Shown: in pieces, positions 56,336 through 64,000 of the stretch
Position numbering within the stretch: position 1 is the first letter of the stretch
Layout of the letters: every line of letters begins with the position of its first letter
Assembly (NCBI GenBank): GCA_030762935.1
Contig: CM060881.1
Coordinates: forward strand, 98,010,001-98,074,000
Origin: Hymenopus coronatus
Lineage: Eukaryota; Arthropoda; Insecta; Mantodea; Hymenopodidae
Length of the DNA stretch: 64,000 nucleotides
Direction of reading: 5' to 3'
Notes under the pieces: generated by a model
Seen by the model: only the letters and a program-made list of their open reading frames with translations
Databases searched by the model: none
Told to the model about the DNA's origin: nothing
Translations under genes and position numbers: made by a program

Positions 56336-56960
56336 ATAAAAATCGGATGTTTTGCACTCGCATAACTTTCTCTACAAATTATTGCTACAAAAGATTATTC
56401 TTTTATTTATATCGTAAATTAGATTAGACTAAAGTGATAGTCAAATATTTTAAAATTTCGTCTCTATGTGAAACAATTTAAAAACGGTTCTATTTTTAAG
56501 TCTCAAGACTAAAACAAAAGACTTATGAAATGAAAGAAGACTTCCCGCTGGAAAAAAAATTAATTAATGTAAAATTGAAACCATTAACAAGCAATATTAT
56601 GGAAACCATTAACTCTACAAAAAATGTATATTGTCTTTTAATGAAATTTGTATGCGTATGTAGTAAATGCCTATCTCTTGTGTAGAAGTTTTTGCCTAAC
56701 TCTTACCTGTTATACAAACGTATTCCAGAATGAAGAAGTTAAGAGACTATTTCCAGAAAACTCAAGATAAACATTTCGTTTGTCATTAAAATATCTTAAA
56801 CACATGGTATTTTAATCTAAATCCTTAGAGCCTTTTTGAGAAAATCAACATTTTGAAGAAAAAAATGTTCCATGTAAAGTGTATATAGGGTTGGGGGATT
56901 TTCCTGAAATTTCTTTAAGGAAAAGGTCCATGTTTGTGCATGGTTTGAACAGCACCATAG
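56336..56960 (-). repeat. PTR repeat, truncated copy
   Basis: TCGGATGTTTTGCACTCGCA, ATAACTTTCTCTACAAATTA, GGAAACCATTAACTCTACAA, GGTATTTTAATCTAAATCC, GTTGGGGGATTTTCCTGAAA, GGTTTGAACAGCACC-like end. The palindrome end is missing. Confidence 0.7.
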
Positions 56961-56964
56961 AAAC

Positions 56965-57815
56965 GCAAATTTTAATATATACCAACCTTTGTATTAAATT
57001 TCAAAACCTTCCTAAGGCACAAACTAGAATTTTGAAAGCTGACAAAAACGCCACTGTTATTGTGTGTAATATCGTACTCACTATATATTTCAAATTTTCA
57101 TAGATGCATTATCTTAATGCTCGATGTGGCCATTGACCTCAAAATATATGCTATAGATGAATACTGGGTAGCGAAATTCTCTGATATACGTAAATATAAG
57201 AAAATGTGAAAATACTTAGGAATATAGAGGAAAAACGTAGGGTATCAAACGATAGGGAAAGAAAAGGAAAAATGCGAAGCGCAATTTATCAGTTAGGGAA
57301 TAGTCAGTTTACAAGGCAAGTATTGAACAAAAAGAAGATGCAAGGTTTGGCTGTACTTGTGAAGCTGAGAGAAGCATCCGAGGGTGAAGGAATCCAGAGA
57401 GAAGAAGGTGGAAGAATGTTGGAAACAAGAGATAAAGTGAGTGAACACTTGTAGCAACAATGTAAACTTTAAGAGGCAACAAGTGGATCGACAAGTCTTT
57501 GAACTCTCAAGAGATCGTGTGTGCAAGACGCCTATGATTTGCAACTTGATAGCGTTGGATGCCACACAAGTGCTTCAGGGAGAATCGTTTTGATATTTTA
57601 GAACGTCCTCCTCCATACTCGAAAACAAATGAGAGGAAACTGATGCTTTAGAGTAAGGTTTATCAATTTGGAGTTCATCGATTCTTAACTTCTGCCACGT
57701 ACTGGTAGATGGAGAACTTGAGGAACTATATGGGCAATGTGTTTAGCACTGCTAATTCAGTTGCCCCTCAACGGTCAATACTTAGAAATTCTCTGAAGAA
57801 TTTTACGTGCAGTAG
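56965..57815. other. no recognised feature
   Basis: An 82-codon charged frame at 57206-57454 (Lys/Arg/Glu-rich) has no recognisable domain. Nothing else supported. Confidence 0.35.
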
Positions 57816-57821
57816 TTTTTA

Positions 57822-57944
57822 GTACTTTTCTATACTATGTACATAGTATATAGAGAATGTATTGTAATGAACCCAAAAACTCGAAACCGAGATACCACTG
57901 GAAATATATGTTTTAGGACTCCCTGAATCCAATTAAAGCATTTT
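57822..57944 (+). repeat. PTR repeat, terminal fragment with perfect palindrome
   Basis: TATACTATGTACATAGTATA at 57831-57850 is an exact 20-bp palindrome. AGAGAATGTATTGTAATG, AAACCGAGATACCACTGG and CTGAATCCAATTAAAGCA follow, where the next unit begins. Confidence 0.8.
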
Positions 57945-58320
57945 ACTTTCTCCACACCTACTATGTTCATAGTGTATAGAGAATGTATTGCATTCCACCC
58001 AATAATTCGATACCGAGATTTCACTGGATATAGACGTTTCAGGGTCCTGGGAATCCAAAAAAAGTATGTTCAGAAAACGGTCCGTATGTCTGTGAACACA
58101 ATAACTCAAAAACCAAAAGTCGGTAAAATATCAAATTTGGTATTTAAGTTTAGTATCTTCTAGGGATACAACATAAAGATAATGAGAAAAATCCCCCCAA
58201 CCCAAGCTACCCTTTACATGCAAAAAATGTCGCACATTTTGTTTTTTTTTAAAATGGCTCTCAAGATTTTGATTAAAATACCGTACATTAAGATATTATT
58301 TGGACCTTAAAGAACCCCAT
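57945..58320 (+). repeat. PTR repeat, 3'-truncated, tandem with the previous copy
   Basis: TTTTACTTTCTCCACACCTA, TATGTTCATAGTGTATAGAG, GCATTCCACCCAATAATTCG, AATTTGGTATTTAAGTTTAG, GATTTTGATTAAAATACCGT. Confidence 0.8.
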
Positions 58321-58583
58321 ATCTTGAAAGAAAAGGCACCTGGACTAAAGTCTACAGTTTCACGTTCTCAAATGGTAATTTTGTTCTATAGTTCCATTAA
58401 TGGGCGATGAGTTCAACCCACGTCACCATAGTGCATAGTGGCGAACCCGTGAACTAGAAATTATCTGAAAAGAAACCACTGTAAAATTGTCAATACACCG
58501 TCATGGCGTGATGGAACTTGAATGAATTGTTAATTCAACCAAAGAGTATACATCTTAATCATACAAGCAGAGTAGGGGATAAC

Positions 58584-59010
58584 CAAGCGAGGGGCTCATG
58601 GCGGTTTACTCTCTGTTCGCATTCGGGAGATCGCGGGGTCGATCCCACCGGACCCGTTGGTTTCTTTTCTTTTTTTCTTCCAGGTTTCCTCTGTCGCCAG
58701 ACGAATACTTGTAAGCTCATTACATTCCTCGAAATTTTCGGTTTACCATTTCCTGTTCCCATCATTTTTTAATCATCTCTCTTTCATGATGGAGGACCAG
58801 GCGTCGGTGTTCGGAGAGTTGCGGCTGGATGGTGGATTGCGCATTGTAAAAGGTTAACTTGCAACCATTGCGTCGCAACCATTCGGCAGGGGCCCTCTTC
58901 GAGTTTGAGATTCCCTCTTTGGGTCCGCCAGGAGGCTTGAGGCCCATGAGCAGGGCCTAGGATGGTGTCGGTGTCCAACTGTTCTTCGAGGCCCTGTCCG
59001 CGCCTAATCG
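58584..59010 (+). mobile_element. SINE family D, tRNA-like head
   Basis: AGCGAGGGGCTCATGGCGG (A-box region), TCGCATTCGGGAGATCGCGG, GGGGTCGATCCCACCGGACC (B box), then a body with ACCATTTCCTGTTCCCATCA, TCATCTCTCTTTCATGATGG, GATGGTGGATTGCGCATTGT and CCATGAGCAGGGCCTAGGAT. The body matches 62703-63075. Short frames on both strands over it are shadows. Confidence 0.75.
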
Positions 59011-59059
59011 TAATCCTAGAGCAAGAGAAAGAATTGCTTCTGTATGGTTTGTTTCTTCA

Positions 59060-59280
59060 GCAAGAATTTAAGATTACGATATTTCACCGAAAAATGCATT
59101 TTGAAAAAACGGTCTCTCAGCATAACTAAAACGCAAAATGTCGGACAAATACCAAAATTGCCATTTAAGTTCAGTATCTTCTAAATGCGACAAAAAGATT
59201 TTCAGGAAAATTTCTTCATTCAAACTATCCTTTACATGGAACAGTTTTTGTTTAAAAAAAAAAACGGCTTTTTTGACGGA
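59060..59280 (+). repeat. PTR repeat, internal fragment
   Basis: ACGATATTTCACCGAAAAAT, ACCAAAATTGCCATTTAAGT, GCGACAAAAAGATTTTCAGG, AACTATCCTTTACATGGAAC. Confidence 0.65.
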
Positions 59281-59281
59281 T

Positions 59282-59530
59282 TAGAATTACTCATAATCGG
59301 GCTCTAATCCGTAAGCAGAACATCACACATCGCTTGAAGAGATGAAGGGAGAGTCTCGAGCCGACCAGTTCCGATGACAACGGGCGCAAGCATGGACGTG
59401 GTCTCCAGCGATCCCAGATTGACCCACCAGCCCTGAAAGAACCCAAAGGTGGAACCCAATGGAAAGGTACCGCAACGATTCTGTTGGATTTGGTTCTGAG
59501 GGGTATGTTGAGTAAAAAGTATGATGTATT
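59282..59530. other. no recognised feature
   Basis: A less AT-rich block with a 71-codon minus-strand frame (59323-59538) lacking a recognisable domain. It interrupts PTR sequence and may be an unidentified insertion. Confidence 0.35.
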
Positions 59531-59534
59531 ATTC

Positions 59535-60410
59535 TCACATGCCTTTTTCTAACTGTTCTACAAACAAACTTCTTAGAAAACTTTATTCTTCTAGAGCACC
59601 GTGCTAATCGAGATAAACATTAGAAGAATGTTATTACTTGTAAGCAGAAGAGAATCAAGGGAATAAATTAGACTAAACCGACAGTCAAATGTTTTAAAAT
59701 CTGTCGGTGTGCGATTTTCAATGCAAATTGCTTCTTTCCTTGGCCAAGGGTAGAACAAAAGAGAGGCGGACACTTTCTGTTTGAGAAAACTATAAGTACT
59801 TTCAATTGAAACCAATGACAAGGAATATCTCGGAAACAGTTACAAACATGCAAAGGGCATAACTTATGTGTTTTGACAACATCTACATTTTTTGTGTAAA
59901 ATATTTGTTAATCTTTGCGGTTTAGTAGTTAAGCAAAATTTGGCAAAATTCGTCCAGAATAAAGAGGTCTTCTGAGGCTATTTTCAGAAAATTCAGGATG
60001 TACGTCTTATTTGAAATATAAATATATTTACTATACGGCATTTTAAACAAAATCGTTATAGCCATTTTGGAGAACACAACAATTTTCTACATTTTTTACA
60101 TATAAAGGAACAGTTTTTGATGGGGAATTTTCTTGAAAATGTTCGTGTCGCATCCTTGGGAGATACTAAACGTAACTACCAATTTTGGTAATAAATGGTC
60201 TTTTTGTTTTTGAGCTATGTTGTCCACACACATACACACACACACACACACACACTCTCACACGAAGCTTTTTCTAAAAATGATTTTTTTTTCTAATTCA
60301 GGGAACCTGAAAACACATATTTCCGGTGAAATCTCGCCATCGAATGTTTGGGTGGAATACAATACCTTCTCTATCCACTATACACATTGTACATACGAAA
60401 ATGGAAAACC
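59535..60410 (-). repeat. PTR repeat, near full-length copy
   Basis: GTGCTAATCGAGATAAACAT, CGACAGTCAAATGTTTTAAA, GCGGTTTAGTAGTTAAGCAA, TGTTCGTGTCGCATCCTTGG, CA tract at 60230-60255, TCCGGTGAAATCTCGCCATC, TATCCACTATACACATTGTA. Confidence 0.85.
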
Positions 60411-60498
60411 TTTAACTTTAAGTTACGCTGCCACCTCAGTCCACTTGGCCAGTCTTGCAACTCCGAAAGATAAAGACAACATTGCAGATGGGCATTAA

Positions 60499-60500
60499 TG

Positions 60501-60544
<44 letters not shown>

Positions 60545-60560
60545 ATTATTATTATTATGT
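60499..60560. repeat. (ATT)n microsatellite
   Basis: About 18 ATT units with one TATA interruption. It gives a polyisoleucine run in one frame. Confidence 0.95.
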
Positions 60561-60564
60561 TTTA

Positions 60565-62285
60565 TTATTACTTTTATCCGCCTGTCAACGTTCTTGATCG
60601 CTATTGTTTTCGTTCTATGTATTTATACTGGCTTGAGTGGTGATAAATTGAAGCCAACTTTATAAACATTCATATACATAAATACCTGATGAAAACCCAT
60701 CCCAGTCTTTGACTAGAGACCCGCGAAAAAGACCTTGATTATCTTGGAGCATGGAGCCCCAGGCACTTCTACCTGAGCCAAACTACTTAGTTCTCATTCT
60801 TGTAATCCAGGCGTAACCAAATGGTTGCCCTTTGGCAAATTTACTGGCAAATTCAACTGCATACAAAGCAAGAACAAATAATTCTTCAGTCTGTGACTGT
60901 ATGCAACACTTTGCGTTTGAAACGTGTAATCCACCTTTCATAGGTGAAGATTCATGATTCATAGAACAATTGCTGTATCATGTATTTTACATTAGTATCT
61001 ATTTATACTTCGGATATCAAAATACACCTACACATTTTCTTAGATTGGTGGCAATTGTAAGTCATAGCATTAATTGAAAAAATGCCAATTATTCTAGTAT
61101 TGGCAACAAGTTCCTTAACTTGGTTAATTCTATTGTAACCTCTTTATAACTCCAACAATATAATCATAATTTGTAAGAAAAAATGTCACATTATAGCAGT
61201 GAATATGAAGACTCTTAGTAATTGTTATCGAACACAATTCGGAAAATAAAATAAAATAAAAACCGTTGTTCTCCTTGTTCTCGCTCGCATGGGTTCCGTA
61301 ATGACGCTGCAAAATGGATTTTCATAGTGCATATTTTGCTGCAAACTAAACACTTATTTTCCACTTTCTATAAATTAGAAAGATTCCTCCTAAGTAAGCA
61401 GAAACACGGGAATCGATGGCTTGCATGTTGGTTGCTTATGTTCCCGACATTATAAACTGAAACACAACATACTGTGCATTGAAAAGAGTCAATTACTGCA
61501 GTCCGGTGTTCACATACTGCATTCACGGAGCAAATATATTTGCCGAGACACAAAATCAAGCGAGTTGGTGACGCCTGCTCTAGTAGCACCCCAGCAGAAT
61601 TTAATAATTTTATTTTCTGCTCTATAATGGAGAGTAAAGAAATCTCTTTTCATCAACATATTTGTCAGAATTCTATAATGCAGAGTAAAGAAAACTCTTG
61701 AAGTTAGAATGTAAGATAAATTATATTGTGTAATAACAAGCCAGAAGCACAGATACTTCAAGATTCTCTCGCCATCTAGAACTTTCGTGCCCGATCTGCT
61801 ATTTCTTCATCTTCAATGCCATACAAAACGAAGTGCTAGAAAGGGCGATGAACCGAGAACGAAAATAGGGGAGGAGGTGTTCATTCGTAATTTTCGAAAG
61901 TCAAAAAAGAGAAAGAAAGAAAGGAAAGAATAAGAAAAGGGGCATATCATCGAAGGATGTCAGTGAAAGCAAATGGTGCGAGTGTCTGAATAAAACATGA
62001 AGGTGTGAAGGTCTCTCCTTAGAGAGGTTTGTGAGGGTAGCACATCAAGAAAACAATGATGCGCGCGCATAGTAGCGGATTTCCTCACCCCGCGTTTTAC
62101 ATTTCTTTTTAGCTTCCCCCCATAGATTTTAATGCGTTTAAGCTCCCTACATTGGATGGTATGAATATAACAAGAAACGTCAAGTCTCATTATAGCCCAC
62201 CCTTTCAAGTCTGAAATAAAATTGTCCTCTTGTTATAAGTGCAGAGCGAAGCTGAATCATACAATGTTGCCAATGGTCTCATATC
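60565..62285. other. no recognised feature
   Basis: 1.7 kb with only short frames. A purine-rich AAAGAGAAAGAAAG stretch lies near 61900-61940. No domain, splice pair or repeat match. Confidence 0.4.
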
Positions 62286-62289
62286 TCCT

Positions 62290-62575
62290 ATTTTACTTTC
62301 TCTATTACATATAGTACCTTCCAAGGTTGCCATACGATTATTTCAAGGAAATCCCACACTCTAAACTATCGTTTAACAGGAACATTTTAAGAAAATTTAG
62401 ATTTTTCCAAAAGTGGCGGCACAATTTTGATTACTATACCTAATATTTAAGGCACTTTAATGAGAAAGTAAGTGTAGAATTTTCTGAGTCCACTTCATTC
62501 TGAAGGAATTTTGCATAAAATAGTATCCCGCAACACAGACAAATCTACTTAAACATTTTAGATATCTTTAAAGCA
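62290..62575 (+). repeat. PTR repeat, internally deleted copy
   Basis: TTTTACTTTCTCTATTACAT passes directly into AGTACCTTCCAAGGTTGCCA, so about 250 bp of the proximal unit are gone. It continues with AAATCCCACACTCTAAACTA and CACAATTTTGATTACTATAC. Confidence 0.65.
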
Positions 62576-62702
62576 CACTATTTACTTATTTTTCTTTATT
62601 TATTTCCTTCTTTCTTTCTATTTTAAATCTTTAATCATCTCTGAGCTGAGTGGGGTTTTTTGTTTCTTTCTTTCTATTTTAAATACAAATTTAATGATCC
62701 CC

Positions 62703-63075
62703 AAAGTGAGCGGAATTGCTCAGGGCGTTTCGTCTGTGGCCCGCATTCGAGACGTCGCTGATTTGATCCCCTTGGCTGGTCTATCTGATCCATGGGATTT
62801 TTGGAACTCACCCCGGTTCACTCTGGTAGGGCTTATTACTTAGAATTCTCCGATCCACCATTTCCTGTTTCCATAATTTTCTAGTCATCTCTCTTTTAGG
62901 GTTGAAGAACCAGACGAAAGAGTTCGAAGGGTTGTGGTTGGATGGTGAATTGTGCATTGTGACAAGGCTGGTGTGGTCTAGAACCGCCTTCTGGTTGAGG
63001 TATCCCTCTGGGGATCCACCGAAAGGTTGGGGCCCGTGAGCAGGACCTAGAGCGACATCGAAGGCGACCAAATGT
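62703..63075 (+). mobile_element. SINE family D, second copy
   Basis: AGTGAGCGGAATTGCTCAGG, CGTCTGTGGCCCGCATTCGA, GCTGATTTGATCCCCTTGGC (B-box-like), TCTATCTGATCCATGGG, CACCATTTCCTGTTTCCATA, GATGGTGAATTGTGCATTGT, CCCGTGAGCAGGACCTAGAG. Its head shares GTCTGTG and CTGA-CCATG blocks with SINE A, suggesting a common tRNA-like module. Confidence 0.75.
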
Positions 63076-63234
63076 ATCCGTTAAAGATCCCGTTTATGCT
63101 TGTGCCCATCGTCATCCGGATCTGGTCGCCTCTTTATATCTCTCTCCTCAACCCTTTCTTTCTATGGTCGCATAAGCAAAAGGCTAAAGGGCCTGGTACT
63201 CTGCCCCAGTGTTCTGGTAGCCCTCGTTCGTGTG

Positions 63235-63514
63235 TAATTCTGTTCCTAATCCTCTCCGAGATATTTCCTGTTATTATTTTGAATTTTCAAATCCTTATGC
63301 TTTTCTCAAATGGAAGTTTGTCAAGTCATTTTTTCCCTGGACGTGCATAGAAAATTTGAAATTCGTTTTATTCTACTGCATTCCCCATTTACCAGTATAT
63401 GTGCAAGTCCATTTTATACTACGTGCTGTCTCCAATAACATGAAGTACGTGGAAGAATAAGGTTTTGTAAGAATATTATGTTAAATAAGTGTATTCATAT
63501 GAATGTAACACGTA
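63235..63514 (+). repeat. PTR repeat, distal fragment, tandem with the next
   Basis: CCGAGATATTTCCTGTTATT, TTTTGAATTTTCAAATCC, TTTTCTCAAATGGAAGTTTG, ATAACATGAAGTACGTGGAA, ATATGAATGTAACACGTATG. Confidence 0.7.
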
Positions 63515-63800
63515 TGTTTATTCTCTCTGCTGCTTACCTATATTAGCGGAGGGGGGGGGGAGGGAGTAGTGCATTCCACCTAAAAATCCGATACCGAGAA
63601 AACACTGAAACACGGTTTTACTGTTTTATAAAACCATTTTATAAGTGTGTATCCGAGTGAGGTCAGCATAACTCAAATACGAAACTTAAGATGAATACCA
63701 AAGATCTTAAATGAGTTCAGCAGTTTATAAGGATGCGACACGAAGATTTTCAACAAAATTCTTTCTCTCAAAGTGCCCTTTACATGGATATTTTTAGTTA
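63515..63800 (+). repeat. PTR repeat, proximal fragment
   Basis: TTTATTCTCTCTGCTGCTTA, a G-run replacing the palindrome, GTAGTGCATTCCACCTAAAA, GATACCGAGAAAACACTG, AGGATGCGACACGAAGATTT, TGCCCTTTACATGG. It is cut at about 63800 by unrelated sequence. Confidence 0.75.
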
Positions 63801-63804
63801 TTCA

Positions 63805-64000
63805 CCCTGAAGAAGCTCCAGGAATCATTGTGGCGAAAGCTTGTAAGACTCTGTTGGTCGTCCATGAAACGACTATTATCGAACTTTGAGAACATTCAGC
63901 ATAATTTGATATGGCGCGCTCGTACATATGTGAGAGAATGGAGTACTTACAAGTTTTAATGGGTATTATTTGTTCTTTTTCATTTGGTAGTGTTTAAATT
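63805..64000. other. unassigned; possible retroelement 3' motif
   Basis: CACCCTGAAGAAGCTCCAGG followed by GGCGAAAGCTTGTAAGAC resembles a motif class found near the ends of some retroelements. The match is too short to assign. Confidence 0.25.

Noticed and set aside
60217..60643. Frames with polyhistidine/threonine and polyisoleucine runs
   Set aside because: They come from (CA)n and (ATT)n simple repeats.
1..63800. PTR as a coding transposon or gene family
   Set aside because: Frames of 60-120 codons in single copies are not shared between copies, and every aligned unit has stops in all frames.

Overview
This window looks like non-coding, repeat-dominated DNA from an animal, most likely an insect. 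It is AT-rich with no compact genes. The longest open frame I could weigh is about 190 codons, and it is a degraded transposase. The mobile DNA is of metazoan type: mariner-family transposase relics, a piggyBac-type TTAA element, non-LTR retrotransposon fragments, and many tRNA-headed SINEs with A- and B-box-like motifs. The species cannot be named from the sequence; a polyneopteran insect with a large genome is only a guess. The window is best read as intergenic DNA or part of one or more very large introns. One short stretch (25667-25727) has the layout of an internal exon.

The dominant component is one interspersed repeat family of about 0.85-1.1 kb, called PTR here (palindrome-terminated repeat). 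I count roughly 30-40 full or partial copies on both strands, covering about a third of the window. One end carries a near-palindrome around a TATGTACATA core followed by a GCATTCCACCC-like motif. The other end carries a GTGTTCCATTCACATGA-like motif. Both ends share ACTTTCTCTACA pointing inward. Copies occur singly, in head-to-tail joins (around 136, 45428, 46250, 57945, 63515) and in inverted joins (around 38108, 48480, 56336). No long conserved reading frame runs through them, so the family looks non-autonomous.

Layout. 1-5 kb: PTR copies and a broken mariner transposase (about 1030-2000). 5-13 kb: a 430-bp SINE (family A), PTR copies, a decayed conserved-protein fragment (9700-9880) and a possible pogo/Tigger end (12749). 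13-20 kb: a non-LTR retrotransposon 3' end (13622-13846), then PTR copies. 20-28 kb: quieter DNA with SINE B, a PTR copy with a perfect 49-bp inverted duplication, and the candidate exon. 28.4-36.4 kb: a decayed transposase on the minus strand, a 44-bp hairpin, SINE E, an 808-bp piggyBac-type MITE inside a PTR copy, and a 0.46-kb direct repeat pair around a mariner 3' fragment. 36-43 kb: PTR copies and a quiet AT-rich stretch (38.9-42 kb). 43-50.8 kb: a non-LTR RT relic split by SINE F with a perfect 12-bp target-site duplication, a run of PTR copies, and a mariner relic retaining all three catalytic-aspartate motifs. 51-64 kb: a foldback element with a tRNA-like core beside an inverted relative, SINEs A and D, and more PTR copies.

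The nested insertions give a relative history. PTR and the retrotransposon are older hosts. The piggyBac-type MITE, SINE F and the foldback element landed inside them later. No rRNA, functional tRNA, CRISPR or convincing intact protein gene was seen.
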